A DNA stretch of 64,000 nucleotides from Chiridota heheva (GCA_020152595.1 JAIGNY010003010.1:62001-126000), one strand, 5' to 3'. Numbered from the stretch's first letter, positions 32,414-42,125 are shown. The notes: generated from the letters alone by a model not told the origin. Made by a program: numbers and translations.

Positions 32414-35400
32414 CTATTTAAACTTCAAATTTTTGATGGTTCTACCATTTCTTCCATATATTGTGATTCAAGAATACGTGGCATTATGTCAAAAAGATGT
32501 TGCGAGCCTTTTTTAGAGTTGTGGATCATGGGTTGATTTTGAAAGTGTCAGAACGTTGGTTCATTGAACATTGCTTCAAATCCAGCCAATTTCATGCAGG
32601 TCAGAGGTTCCCTTTTGTTTAGTTCATTTTGATGAAATAGTTTTCCAACCTATACTTGTATAACCACACTGCAAATATAACGGGCGCCTGACTCATCTTT
32701 CAAGTGTTCTGTTTGTTGGAATCATAATGTACGTGTAAGTGTTCAATTATGCACACTGTTTTCTTCATCAGGATAATAGATTTTTGATATCTTAACACTA
32801 GCTTCATTCTCCCCCACCAATAAAATAAAGTTATTTTAACATGAGCTACTAAGAAACACCTGAGAACAAGGACATAAATACCTGTGGGATATGGGGGTGT
32901 CACACACCCCAAATTATGAGACTCATTGGTCAGTAAGTCTGGTGTCAGGTCGGTAAAACTTCAGGTTTAGAATATGCAACACAACAGTCAGACAGTTTGA
33001 AGCATAATCGCCAAGTGATAAAGCGATTTTGATCAATAACTTTTTTACAGAAGACTGTTTTTTCCAATTGGGATGCTAATTAGAGGCTGTAGGTAAATTT
33101 TATTTTTCAAAACCCTTTGGGTATTATCTGTGTTCAAAAGTAACAAGGATAAGTTGTGAATTTGTTTATTATTATCATTATTATTTGTTATATAGAAGAA
33201 AAGGATGAAAACCTGACGGAGGCCAAAGTTCATGACCTAGAGAACCACACAGTAACTGTGACCTCGGTTACAAGCTTGGACTTGGTGGCTGAACATGGAG
33301 GGATTGGAGAAAACAAGGCAAGTAGAAGATTTATTTCTGGCTTCCCTGTTAATCAGGGGGCGACTGGCTCACAAATCGATTGATCGTGGATTGGTGGGCC
33401 ACTAGCTCCCGAAATGGGCCAAGGCTGGCTGTATACCATAGAAACAGGCGCTACAGCCTCTCGAAAGGTGGTTGAGGCTGGCTGTAGGCCATAACATTAT
33501 ACAGTGTGTGCCGGTCTTCACCAAGTTCAAAATTGGAGGACGGTCCTGCACCTGGATCAGTGGAATAGTTGTGGCCAGTACGCCCCCACTGTGAATATCA
33601 AGAAGTTGTCAGATTTACTCAATGCCGTTTACCCACAAAATTCTTCACCCACGGATTCTTCTTTTAATATTAAGCAAAAACTCTCATCACTGCAAGCAAC
33701 ATCAAAGATTAAATCATATGATCAAAAATAAACTGAAACAAGACATCACTGATGTTATAGCTCAACCCATAGTAGTGCAAAAACCAATTGAACGGTTTTA
33801 TTCTAAAAGCAATTTTATTTTTGTGGTATGAATTTGAAATTCAAATGCAATTTAATGATTTTCTTGAATGTCTACTCATTTTTTGGGCAATTATTAATTC
33901 TGTTAAAATTCCAACAGTTTTACACTTTCAAAGTTTAGTTCCGTAAATTTCAGATTATACACCAAAATTGCTTTAATTTGAGTTTTAAAAAATGGGGAAC
34001 CAGTATACTAAAAGTATTGACTCCATTGCCCAAAATAGACACTGGAATTTTGCTTGCCAAATCATGAAAAGTTTACTTCTACAGCATAAATCATCGTTTT
34101 GATGGAAAATATTCTTTCAATGTTATTTAATCTCAATCTCAACATCAGATAATTTTTTTGCGGTACTCGCTAGGGCTTTCACTGAGAAAATCTTACATAC
34201 TATGATACCTCGCCGTAAAACATTTCAAAACTACGCCACCAACCCAGAAGTTCTGATCATATCAGTCCTCTCGCAATGGTCACCATCTTTGCGAAGCACG
34301 CAGAATTTTAGCTCTGTTAAAACCTTTTTCTGTTTGTTTATTGTTTATTTCACAATATTTTTTCTTTCTTGCAAAATTTATTTGACCCATCAGGTAATAT
34401 TTACATGTAAATGTTCTAATTGTCACGATTCAAGTATTTTGACCGTGTGTTTTTTGGTTAATTTAACAGCATGTAAAAGGGACCTTGATTAAGTGGGATT
34501 TAAAGCCTTTCGTTATGGCCTATTGTTAGTTTCACTGTTTACTGCTGCACATTCGCGATGCATTTTACAAGTCACTCAGATTTTGGCGAAATCAAAGTGC
34601 AAAATATCCCCATTAATAGGTGATTATTGCGCATTTGTGATTCTCGCATTTAAAGAAGGTTATGCTAATCAGGTTTACAGTTTGTAAAAGTCTTGGATAT
34701 TGTGTGATTGAATCATGAATGATATTTATTTTCAACGGCAAGGATTTGTAAATGCTAAAACAGTCATAGCTCTTAGTGACAACAACAGGTATAAATCCGT
34801 GGTAGATGGAGATACCAATAATTATTGAAATTCAACAAGAAACAAACAATAACAACTCATAACTCTCTAAGGAAATAAATTATCCTTCGTGACAATGCAC
34901 TGCAACAATACTGTTCGATTCTGTAACAGGTGATTAAGAGTGCGAGAATGAATGAGTTTGACAGATACAGGTACGTGATACTGGTTCTGAATATAAAACA
35001 GCAAGTGTTATGGTTCGAACGTACATATATTGTAATCGATCGACAAACAACAACTGACAACTCACTTGAAATTATCACGGAAATGTCATGACTCCGATCC
35101 GAAAGTAAAATAATAACTAATCATTCAGTATTATTAATGGAACTCAATTTGTTCAATGTCTTTAATCGCAGTAAGCTCGAGCATTAAACTGTGCAGGACA
35201 GCTTTGTGCATGATTCTTAATTGATCCATCACTTGTATCCCTCTATCTTCCCACTCTTCTTTCAATACAAGATGCATGCAATTGAAATTCTATATTTTTG
35301 CAACAGACAAACTTATTTTCATCTTTTCTCTCTATTGTTAGAATAATTCTTTTGTTTATTTGGAGGAGAGTGACTAGGGCCTCTGTGAAGGAGTTTCCAC

Positions 35401-37497
35401 TTGGGGCAAAAGTTCAAGAAAAGCTCAAACAAAACTATCTTGATATGGGTTGAACTATTATTCAACCACTGAAAAACCATATGCAGGGCTGGAAAATAGT
35501 ATTAGTTTATCACTAACCTATCAGCTTTCTCACCCCACATTTCACTAGCCGATGGAACTTTCCACAAACCTGTTTCTTCACATCTCATTTAAAGATACTA
35601 GAATAAATATGATTACAGTTCTAGCCCAATGAATGATTAAAATTGTGCATCCCAAATGTAAAATCAACTAGTGCTGGGCTAGCATGGGTATGCTAATTTT
35701 GAGCCCTGTTGTATATAAATGGGGCAATTTAATAAGATAGTGTTATAATCTACCTAAGCGGTTATTTTACAGACCACGAGGAGCCCGGTTCAATCCTGGG
35801 GTGGGTGTTGTTATCAAAGGCCGTGGACATTGACTTGGTTGTCGATGTTATGTCTGTAAATCGCACCTGTGTTCTCGTCTGGGTCGTATTAAGCGTTTCG
35901 TGATAGCATTTGGCAATTTAATTGTGTGTTTAACTCTCTCTCTAAGATAGTGTCCAGAGGGACAATATTTTAGGTCACGTATTCAACACACTAGAGAAGA
36001 CTCTGGGAGTGGCAGGTTTTGTAAACGATGTTTTAGTGGAAATTGAAACATCTGTTCAGCTCAGAAAAGATTATTCTATTTGGATATCATTCTTTGGTTC
36101 AAGGTTCAGTATGAGAATGAGGAAGAGGCAAACAGTGAAGAAGAAGAAGAAGAAGAAGAAAAAGAGGAAAAAGGCACAGTAGAACTTCTATGCTTTCCTG
36201 TTAACGAGGACTTGATGACATCATTAGCAGATCGACAGGAAGAGATAAAAGATAAGAAAACAATACCTCCTCCTAAGAAGTAAGTATCAACTGAATTGAA
36301 TCTAACCCAGTAGCAGATTTGTTTTTCTGTCAGCTGAGGCTGAATTATCCAGATTATCCATCCCATTTGCTGATGACCGCTCTCACCAAAGTATGTCATT
36401 GTTAGACATCTTCAAGGGGAGATAGTAGAGCAGGATATTAGTTTGATGAACTTTTGAAGTTCTTCTGGAGTGTGTGTTTTATTTGTACCAAATAACAAGC
36501 TCTTAACTGGCCTAGTTAAAGGCCTAGTTCAATGGTCAAGCAAATTTCTTTTATCTGAAAGAGGACTTTAAACAAACAAAATAGTGAAGAAAGCATTTAC
36601 AAATCTTATTTTGTTGAGGAGATATTTGAGTTTAAACTCGTTTTATCAATGTAGACATGACTGGTGTGGTGAGTCTACTGTAGAAGGTTGGCAACCCAAT
36701 CCCTTACATTCTTAACAGTTCTTAATGTTTTTAAGGAAAATATGTTTTCCTTTTTAGTATTTGAATTATTTTCCTCAAACTCTCTTCAGGTGGTAAATTA
36801 TAATTACCCTTACGAGATTCTGTTTTACTACTTTCCTGACCATCTCTAATGATTTTAGAGCTACATTATTAAAGGACTAAGTACACATAGATAATACATA
36901 TAGATTTTAGAGGAATCTGAGGCGATGACGTCACACTGATGTCTGATTTCTGTCATATTTTTTCACAAATGATACCAAATTTTAAACCTTGATATCTCCT
37001 TCATGGAATAAGATTTGTGAATGCTTTCTTCACCATTCTGTTTCTTAGAAAGTCCTCTTTCATATACTATGGACTTTTTACCCCTGAACTCATCTTTTAA
37101 GTAAAGTTGAGAAGGCAGTGCAAGATATGATTTTCACTATTCTTTTGCATGTCATCATTGATTCTCCAGAAAGTTTGGCCCCTAAAAATGCAAGACAGGA
37201 GTATTTGTATCAATTGATAATTTAATGTCAGGAGCTTTTTTTCCCCACATGTACTAATATAAAGGCTTCCTCTATCTTTGTTCAAAACAAACTTCTTTGA
37301 AGATTTATGCATTAATTTGTTAATTTATTCATATTTTGCAGAAAGATAAATGTTCCTGAAAAAAGAGAAGAAATTTACCAAAAAAGGACAAATTAAGAAA
37401 GAGAGAAAATCCATCCACAATGAAGAGGAAGAAATTAAGTAAAATGTCTACTGCAAGAAAGAGGTCAATGGGAAGCAAAAGGACCAAAAGACGATGA
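15730..37497 (+). CDS. nol12: NOL12 (nucleolar protein 12, Rrp17/Nop25 family), five coding exons
   Basis: NOL12 is a small basic nucleolar RNA-binding protein of the Rrp17 family needed for pre-rRNA processing. Exons are 15730-15812, 30424-30575, 33196-33317, 36110-36279 (or from 36104) and 37342-37497. Phases 2, 1, 0 and 2 join without a stop until exon 5. Family signatures: LHLVFDEDSRR joined to SFLSGFHKRKLERKK across intron 1, a charged helix KLEDERKEELKREKRERK, and HTVTVTSVTSLDL in exon 3. An acidic run in exon 4 precedes a K/R-rich tail. As written, translation stops at 37394-37396 (193 residues). One extra A in the A6 run at 37380-37385 would extend it to 37497 (about 227 residues, close to the human 213) with a basic end KRTKRR. 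Intron 1 is swollen by nested transposons. Identification is firm; the 3' frame is uncertain. Confidence 0.93.
15823..15945. repeat. About 125-bp segment at the start of NOL12 intron 1, copied at 21811
   Basis: Begins TAGATCTAATTTGG, contains ACTGTACCTACACCA and TTCTTACAAATTAT, and ends near AAATTTTGAAA. A second copy lies at 21811-21908 and continues at 27813-27840 after an interruption. This uninterrupted copy therefore shows the empty state of the later insertion. Confidence 0.85.
16027..16110. repeat. Inverted-repeat partner B, in NOL12 intron 1
   Basis: Its reverse complement matches 7462-7546 over about 85 bp. It starts about 215 bp after the NOL12 first exon, while partner A starts about 295 bp after the NDEL1-like first exon. 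Confidence 0.75.
16437..16522. repeat. 21-bp minisatellite, four copies
   Basis: The unit TTTTGTAAATTTGCCGTCGTA repeats four times with a few substitutions. Confidence 0.85.
16620..18368. other. NOL12 intron 1, no recognisable element
   Basis: AT-rich intronic DNA; no coding motif or repeat boundary could be fixed here. Confidence 0.4.
18371..18558. repeat. Left terminal module with hairpin palindrome
   Basis: The left arm CAATCCGCGTCAAAATACTT, then GACAC and a pyrimidine tract, is mirrored by a right arm ending GTGTCAAGTACTTTTGTCAC, then AGATTG. Arms are about 58 nt with small indels around a loop of about 55 nt. After the palindrome comes TCTGAGTTTTTAGAAAA, shared in inverted form with the right module. 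Confidence 0.85.
18864..20151 (+). mobile_element. Tc1-like DNA transposon, nested, inactive
   Basis: Short inverted ends AAAGGGGTAGTAATGC (left) and AAAGGGGTAATAACGC (right, reverse complement) bound a 1,288-bp unit. TA flanks the left end; the right flank is AA, so the TA target duplication is mutated on one side. It contains one plus-strand transposase pseudogene. The size and the TA target fit Tc1/mariner. It lies wholly inside the hairpin-ended element, so it arrived later. Confidence 0.85.
18935..20033 (+). pseudogene. Tc1-like transposase, frameshifted
   Basis: The protein would bind the inverted ends and cut and paste the element. A paired helix-turn-helix region with GRPRKINPRTERKI is followed by VKRLLHFAGVTHLNVLVRTV. 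The first catalytic aspartate lies in YLDGTSFVYKMNP in another frame, and the second motif reads FVQDGEASQNSGKAREAL. The third catalytic region near 19800 is split by a frameshift after FPPEVPTS. The last segment resumes as QQFERRVKQTITSIPCGYID and ends near 20033. At least three frameshifts and an early stop mean it is inactive. Confidence 0.85.
20152..20785. other. 3' flank of the SF3 helicase pseudogene inside the hairpin-ended element
   Basis: AT-rich with no coding motif. On the minus strand it follows the helicase stop and would be 3' UTR of that gene. Confidence 0.4.
20786..21412 (-). pseudogene. SF3-type helicase (replication initiator-like), frameshifted
   Basis: Read on the minus strand after a splice acceptor (TATATATCCACAG, exon from 21412). 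A first open stretch has MASASENLRRAERSR, then a frameshift near 21340 leads to a 184-codon frame ending at 20786. A Walker A-like loop GPANCARTFMLLPL, a hydrophobic Walker B-like strand EIILLNNFGWS, IPWHDLLLLLEGQ and a sensor-like DTPIFCTTK follow in the order and spacing of superfamily 3 helicases of small DNA viruses. The P-loop has C-A-R where most have G-K, so the catalytic lysine appears lost. A late CGPCFAKF is a possible zinc site. A nuclease domain, expected upstream in viral initiators, is absent. Function today is unlikely. Family assignment is by motif reading only. Confidence 0.65.
21441..21512. repeat. (ATC)n microsatellite with an internal duplication
   Basis: ATC repeats broken twice by GATCATAATT; the whole unit of about 37 bp occurs twice. 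It lies between the helicase exon and the right terminal module. Confidence 0.9.
21624..21810. repeat. Right terminal module with hairpin palindrome
   Basis: Over 90% identical to the left module (18371-18558) along the 170-bp palindrome, in the same plus-strand orientation. The outermost CCGCG and innermost CTGYG variants sit at mirrored positions in the two modules. The inner flank is the inverse of TCTGAGTTTT. Confidence 0.85.
21811..21908. repeat. Second copy of the intron-1 segment, first part
   Basis: TAGGTCTAAATTGG followed by ACTGTACCTACACCA matches 15823 onwards. The copy is interrupted after TTCTTACAAATTAT and resumes at 27813 with AGGTAAGATATCAAAG. Confidence 0.85.
22200..23888. 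other. AT-rich interior of the TIR element, no gene
   Basis: No reading frame with a recognisable domain; possibly the decayed core of the element. Confidence 0.4.
23889..24083. repeat. C-rich minisatellite, left part
   Basis: Repeats of CCCAACCCCTCCCA of variable length, resuming at 26984 after the LINE. Confidence 0.9.
24160..25490 (+). pseudogene. Reverse transcriptase of the I-clade LINE
   Basis: In several frames: VIPVLKPGKDS, SYRPIALTCCLCKIMEKII, LSPHQSGFQ, HLIAIFFDLEKAFDTTW and EEGVPQGSILSPTLFNLSIND. The catalytic YVDD now reads stop-VDD: the tyrosine codon is TAA at 25085-25087. Downstream, FLGLTLDPKLTYKPHI is intact. Frameshifts near 24470, 24740 and 25080 add to the decay. Confidence 0.85.
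25960..26771 (+). pseudogene. RNase H and C-terminal zinc region of the I-clade LINE
   Basis: RNase H motifs are in order: IYTDGSKEGNKTAAAA (first Asp), IFSAEAKAILLVL (Glu), FAIFSDSKAVLTSL (second Asp) and IPGNDRADTAAKLAL (last Asp). The tail has CNNCHCILTIQHVLLACPLY, a C-C-H-C knuckle typical of I-type elements. This part is open from about 25975 to the stop at 26769-26771 and is the best preserved section. It would remove the RNA strand during integration. Confidence 0.85.
26984..27565. repeat. C-rich minisatellite, right part
   Basis: Units such as CCCACCCAACCCC alternate with CTCTTATCCAATCCCC, giving a higher-order pattern of about 40-120 bp. Proline-rich frames over it are artefacts. 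Confidence 0.9.
28270..28950. repeat. About 300-bp degenerate tandem repeat
   Basis: AGCTCGTAAACACGATAT at 28271 recurs as AGCTTGTAAACACAGTAT about 300 bp later. ATTAATGAGTAGG followed by GGGCTTAATAT recurs in register. A third partial copy begins near 28770. A (GT)n tract precedes it at 28216-28265. Confidence 0.75.
28950..30119. other. NOL12 intron 1, no recognisable element
   Basis: AT-rich; nothing identified. Confidence 0.4.
30120..30292 (+). mobile_element. 3' end of an I-type LINE (5' truncated)
   Basis: A pyrimidine-rich stretch, then TTTGACTCTGACTGTCGCGG and a tail CAACAAACCAAACCAAACC. It parallels the 3' end of the I-clade LINE at 26915-26980. It lies about 130 bp before NOL12 exon 2. 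Confidence 0.65.
30424..30575 (+). CDS. nol12: NOL12 exon 2
   Basis: Acceptor TTCTGTTTCTAG, donor CTG|GTAAGC. Encodes SFLSGFHKRKLERKK and a highly charged helix ending SMKSISFP. This is the most conserved part of the Rrp17 family. Phases 2 in, 1 out. Confidence 0.92.
30605..30685. repeat. G-rich purine tract in intron 2
   Basis: Runs of G8-G12 and GGGGGA repeats; a potential G-quadruplex former just after the exon 2 donor. Confidence 0.85.
31055..32025. repeat. 22-bp minisatellite in two blocks (intron 2)
   Basis: A small block of about three units lies at 31055-31120; the main block of about 22 units is at 31535-32025. The unit is GGATGGTGGGTACAAATGCCTC. Since 22 is not a multiple of three, all three frames on each strand give a 22-residue periodic peptide. 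These long frames are not genes. Confidence 0.92.
32040..33195. other. NOL12 intron 2, rest
   Basis: A short (TA)n at 32383-32408; otherwise nothing identified. Confidence 0.4.
33196..33317 (+). CDS. nol12: NOL12 exon 3, with a GC donor
   Basis: Acceptor TTTGTTATATAG, then EEKDENLTEAKVHDLENHTV and TVTSVTSLDLVAEHG. The donor is AAG|GCAAGT, the consensus form of a GC-AG intron; no GT donor fits the frame. Phases 1 in, 0 out. Confidence 0.88.
34171..34775. mobile_element. Diverged, inverted copy of the hAT-type element of 6.2-7.3 kb
   Basis: Aligns with the reverse complement of about 6350-6935 (shared CTCGCCGTAAAACATTTCAA and TAGTTTCACTGTTTACTGC). The ends have decayed to TAGGGCTTTCAC and CATAGCTCTTA. 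No clear 8-bp duplication remains, so it is older and internally deleted. Confidence 0.8.
35744..35942 (+). mobile_element. tRNA-derived SINE with 11-bp target duplication
   Basis: TAAGATAGTGT flanks it at 35733-35743 and 35943-35953. The head has a box A-like CTACCTAAGCGG and box B-like GGTTCAATCC; the body is about 130 bp and the 3' tail is (CT)n. A complete 199-bp SINE in NOL12 intron 3. Confidence 0.8.
36110..36279 (+). CDS. nol12: NOL12 exon 4 (acidic region)
   Basis: Acceptor either CAAG (exon from 36104) or TTCAG (from 36110), both phase 0. Encodes YENEEEANSEEEEEEEEKEE, then LLCFPVNEDLMTSLADRQEE and a lysine- and proline-rich end. The acidic run comes from a (GAA)n repeat and may vary in length. 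Donor AAGAA|GTAAGT. Confidence 0.85.
36516..37100. mobile_element. Long-TIR MITE, copy in NOL12 intron 4
   Basis: The ends are inverted repeats of about 110 bp. Both contain GAAAGAGGACTTT, GTGAAGAAAGCATT and AATCTTATT. They start TTAAAGG and end TTTTAA. A second family member is at 61079-61604. Confidence 0.8.
37342..37497 (+). CDS. nol12: NOL12 exon 5 (frame broken in an A6 run)
   Basis: Acceptor TATTTTGCAG. The frame continues as KKINVPEKREEIYQ and hits TAA at 37394-37396. With one more A at 37380-37385 the frame would continue to MKRKKLSKMSTARKRSMGSK and end RTKRR at TGA 37495-37497. A basic tail is expected for NOL12. Confidence 0.75.
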
Positions 37498-37739
37498 ACT
37501 TTTGATATGTTAATGAAGAGGTTATGAATATGGGGAGTTTCACCTCAGTGAGGCTGGATTCCCATGTGTTATGTTGAAGATGCAGGAGGTTGAGAAGAAT
37601 CTGTCTTGAAAGATGCATCATTGAGAAATAGCAAGGACAGGTTTTTTTGGACACTGATGATCATGGAGCTGTTTAACTGAAAACAATAATTGTCTGAGGA
37701 TATACCTATACCTATGATACTGTACCTGTGATGTGCTAG

Positions 37740-38340
37740 TAGCCTGATATTCCAGATCTAGAAGTGTCAAGTAATTTGTGACTCTTGGTCTTGAAGTAGA
37801 AGCGAAAAGCCCGAGAACACAGCTCATCCAGCCTGTTCTTAAACAAATTTAGATTGCATGCTTCCATGACCTCCTTAGGTAAATTATTCCATAACTTGCA
37901 AATCTGATTGGAGAAAAAATGATGTCGAACGCTGGTGAAAGAATGTGATTGAAGAATTTTCCTGTTTTTATAACTTCTTGTTCTAGTATTATTACGAATA
38001 GGTAATGAATTTGCAACTCTTGTATCATATATATGTGAGACCATCTTATATACTTCAATCTTATCACCTCTTGCTCTTCTGTAAGCTAATGTTGGTTGTT
38101 TCAGATTATTAAGCCTGTTAGGATATGGCAGATTACGCAAATGTGGGATAAGTTTGGTGGCTCTCCTTTGATATTTTCAATCAACTCAATGTGTTTTTTC
38201 TTTGATGGTGCCAGGCACAGTTTGAAAATCTAGATGAGGTCTTACAAATGCCTTGTAGAGTTGGACTAAAGATATGAATATTATTTTGCACTTTCATCAC
38301 AGTTTTTAAAGGATAAGCTCTGGGGTCAAACACATTTATT
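37740..38340 (-). pseudogene. CR1-like LINE 3' fragment
   Basis: The minus-strand frame has TLAYRRARGDKIEVYKMVSH, HFFSNQICKLWNNLPKEVM and NLFKNRLDELC, the C-terminal signature of CR1/L2-type ORF2. The part before it (to about 38340) matches in other frames (QLYKAFVRPHLD). It lies just after the NOL12 stop, so it may be part of the 3' UTR in antisense. Confidence 0.8.
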
Positions 38341-39526
38341 TTATATGAACGAAGACAATACAAGGAGTAACGTGGTTGAGAGAAATATTCAGAATCTTTT
38401 CCTTTGTATATTGGACATTAAATTTTATTACCTCCGCCAGCAAAGTTGCTACATGTACCTCTGGCAACAATGTTGGATGGAGGAAAATGCAATACAGATC
38501 AAAAATGAGAAAAGATTCTTTGGGATTATAACTTGGTTTGCCTAGGATTTCTGAGGAATGAACTGGGGGCAGAGTTATTCGCTCTACAGAGTGCTACATT
38601 TCTAGTTAAATTTGTGAAAATGTGACTGAAATCATAGTAGAAGTGACATCACAGCCTCACAGTATTTGTGGATTTTTATGGAATACTTCCTGAGAAAGTG
38701 TGACTTGAATCTTTGGGTATATTTCATTCAATGTTCAGGCCTCCAGCCTATTACATACAAAAATAAGTACATTGATTTAACAATTTTTGATCAAAAAGGA
38801 ATTAATAATGTTTTAAACACAAAAAACTTGAATGTAGACACAAAATACATGCCCATAAAAAAAAAAAAAATGATTATTTAAAAACAAAAGGATAATGGGA
38901 TTGTTGAACAATAAAGTAATTATTAATTTATACAACATAATAATTATGCTAAAGACTCTTTGCGCTTTTGAAGAGCTTTGTATATGCACCTGGCTAAATT
39001 TAAACTTAAAGATTTGCTTGTAATTCTTAAAAGTAATTCAAACGAAGCATATGAGTTGTGGTGATAAAAGTGCTAAGGAATGAAAACTTTATGAATGTCC
39101 TCATAAAAGGGACTTTCTAGCACAAAGTGATATTCATCCTCTAGATGTAGATTAAACATAGTGCTTAATCTTAAATTTTAGGAATTTAAGAAGTGGCTAA
39201 ACCATAATTAAATGAAGTTATTGTAATTTACCAGCTGAAGAAGTTTGCATGAATATTTTCAATAAGTACTGTATAACAAAAACTGACTGAGGTTGAGATT
39301 GAGGGTGGCGACATCAATCTTCTTTAGAAGACAAACTACATTAATAGAACAAGTCCTGACTAGAACAAAATATCTACCTAGTTTCTTCGCAGTTGTAATT
39401 GTATTTTTGTCCTGTACATTATTTACATTTTAAGCTGGCATTTCTATAGGATTATGAAGACCCAAGAAAATTCTTAATATTTTATGACTCACAGATGGAG
39501 TTATGAATTCACCGTAAGATAATACT
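38340..39526. other. No recognisable gene
   Basis: AATAAAG near 38909 is a possible polyadenylation signal for NOL12. AAGTGACATCACAGCCTCA near 38642 resembles the interior of the MITE at 61.1 kb. Confidence 0.35.
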
Positions 39527-39753
39527 TTAAAGGAGCACTAGACGGAAAAGTGAGGGCGCTCTTTTCTGCAAATTTTTATGCACAACAGATTAAAAACTTC
39601 ATGCCTCCATAGCCCACAGACGATGTGAGGGCAAAGATCACTTGAATATTCATATTAACCAGAAAATGGCTATACAGTTGTGTGGTAGATAAGCATTTGA
39701 TTTTGGGGGATCTTAAAAATACGCCCTCACTTTTCGGTGTAGTGGTCCTTTAA
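39527..39753. mobile_element. MITE of about 227 bp, copy 1
   Basis: Starts TTAAAGGAGCACTAGACGG and ends with its inverse. The terminal repeats continue into AAAAGTGAGGGCG. The same family occurs at 48853-49082 in the same orientation. Confidence 0.85.
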
Positions 39754-39839
39754 TTTTTGCTGAAAGCTTTGTCATGAGGAGTGGGTGTTGAAAGTTTGTC
39801 GGGTTTTGTACTGTATGTAATGTGATGTATATAATGAAT

Positions 39840-41925
39840 ATACCAATGTAATTGTGCTTGGTGATTTTATTATTCACTGGAATGACATGGACAATCATGA
39901 TATGATAGCTTTCCGGGATCTAATTACAAGTTGTGGTCTAAAACAACACGTTAACTGCATTACTTATAGTTCTGGTCATACAATTGATTTCATTTTGACA
40001 AAGGAAGAGTTTAATTTCGACCTAAAATAATTGGAAAATGTATTTCCAACATCTGATCATGGGATGATCAAATTTTGTATGAATATTACAAAACCACCAA
40101 TTGTTAGACAGGTTTTAGAATACAGAAAACTGAAGGAGATAAATCATAGTAATTTGAGGGCAGATTTGTATTTACTTGTCGACAAGTTTTGCGCCAGATT
40201 ATAATGCGGATCTTATGTCTCTGATTTCTCTAGTGGATTAGAGTATTATGGGATAGATATGCACCACTAGTTCGTAAGGGCATCATTTGTACTGTTGTAA
40301 GGCTAAACCAGAGTGGGTCACAGATGAATTGCTGGCATTAAAAAGATCTGTTAGGAGAGCGGAGGATAAGTGGCAACAAATTCCAGATGATATCCACAAA
40401 TCTACTTTGGCTAAACTCAAACAAAAATATCGAAAACAGACTAAAAAATCAAAATGGAAGTATGTGAATCATACCATTGCCAATTGCAGAGAGACTCAAA
40501 AGAAATTATTTAATGCTGTCAACAAATTGATTGGGAGAGCACAATGTAATCCACTCCCAGAAAGTGATGACGGCATCTCCCTTACAAACAAATTTGCAAA
40601 CTTTTTTATGGGTAAAATTCATACAATCAGAGATGATCTCCAGGACTATCCATCGTTTGAGCCACCTATGAGAGACTGCGGGGAGTTACCAACCTTTTGA
40701 CCTTTAAGCGAGGCTGAAGTTATTAAACTCATACAACAGGCTAATCCAACTAATTTTCTGACAGATCTCTTCCTGGCTAGATTGTTAAAAGTTCACATAC
40801 AAACTCTTCTTCCTTTTAACACTGACTGTTAACAATTCATTTCAACTACATGAAATTTTTCATCTTTGTGGAAACAACAATTGTGTGACCACTCTTCAAG
40901 AAATCTTGACTTGATTTAGTCCCTTCAAATTATAGGCTGTGAATAAGTTGCCATTTATATCAAGATAGTCGAAAAGGGAATGCTTTTCCAACTAGTGATC
41001 ATCTCAATAATGAGAATTTGCTGCCTGATCATACAAGTGCCTACAGAGAATCATACAGTACTGAAACAGCTTTGATAAAGGTAACAAATGATCTGTTATA
41101 AGCAAAGAGTTACACCATTAGTAGCTCTCGACCTTTCGGCTGCTTTTGACACTGTCGATCACAGTGTTCTTCTAAGTGTACTGCAGAATCAGTTTGGGGT
41201 AAAAGGAACGGCATTAGAATGGTTCCATAGCTATGTGCATGGGAGGAAAATAAAGCTTCAGGTAGACCAGTCCCTTTCCGAGGAGCTTAATCTCCCATTC
41301 TCTGTCCCAAAGGGAGCTGTGCAGGCCCTGTAGCATACAATTTGTATGCAAGTACATTAAAGCAATACATTGCCACCAGTACTCAAGAAAAGTGAGGCAG
41401 GTAGCTGCCATTGTTTGGTACGCTGACGACCATGCATACTACAACTCTTTCAAAGCAGCCCTGGGGATGAGAGAAATTTTATTAAGGCTCTTAAAGACTG
41501 CAAAAATAATCTCAATTTGGATGAATGAAAGTAGACTTAAGTTGACCAATAGTAAAACTGAATATATCAAATTTGCCAGTAAATTTCAAATTAAGAAATG
41601 TGTTACTAAGGTGTTCAATATCAATGATGTACACATACACGAAGCAATTGTATTTTTGGAGTATGGCTGAAGAATTATCCTTCCACAAACAAAAGTGAAA
41701 AATGCAGAAGGGCTATGAACATTTGTACCGTTTAAGGGTATTATGTAGCCATTTAAATAGAAAGTCCCTTGAACAGTTGGTACTTTCTTTGGTCATCTCT
41801 CAAGAGGACTATTGTAGTACATTATCATACGGCCTCTCCAAATCATCAATAATGAAATTACAATGGGTTCAAAATTTTGCTGCCAAACTTATGGGGTGGG
41901 ATATCATTTGGCACATGGTATGGAA
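39840..41925 (+). pseudogene. CR1-like LINE (endonuclease to RT C-terminus), heavily decayed
   Basis: Fragments in order: VIVLGDFIIHWND and FPTSDHGMIKF (endonuclease), WVTDELLALKRSVRRAEDKW and KFANFFMGKIHTIRDDL (linker), then VALDLSAAFDTVDHSVLL, SYVHGRKIKLQVDQS, SVPKGAV, VWYADDHAYYNSF (catalytic YADD still present), RLKLTNSKTEYIKF and LQWVQNFAAKLM. Many frameshifts and at least one deletion just after the PQGS-type motif. It ends at the start of a minisatellite. Confidence 0.85.
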
Positions 41926-42125
41926 TCCATGTGGGACATAGAATGGGATGCCATGTGGGTCATATGGTGGAATGCTACCTAGGATAAGGGATGTCATGTG
42001 GGACATGGGGTGGGATGCCATGTGGAACATGGGATGTCACGTGGGACATGGGATGTCATGTGGGACACGGGGTGGGATGCCATGTGGAACATGGGATGCA
42101 ATGTGGGACTTAGTGTGAGATACCA
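41885..42125. repeat. Minisatellite (GGGATGCCATGTGGGACAT)n
   Basis: About 19-21-bp units, about 11 degenerate copies. Similar words appear in the TMEM94 intron near 62885-63080. Confidence 0.85.
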
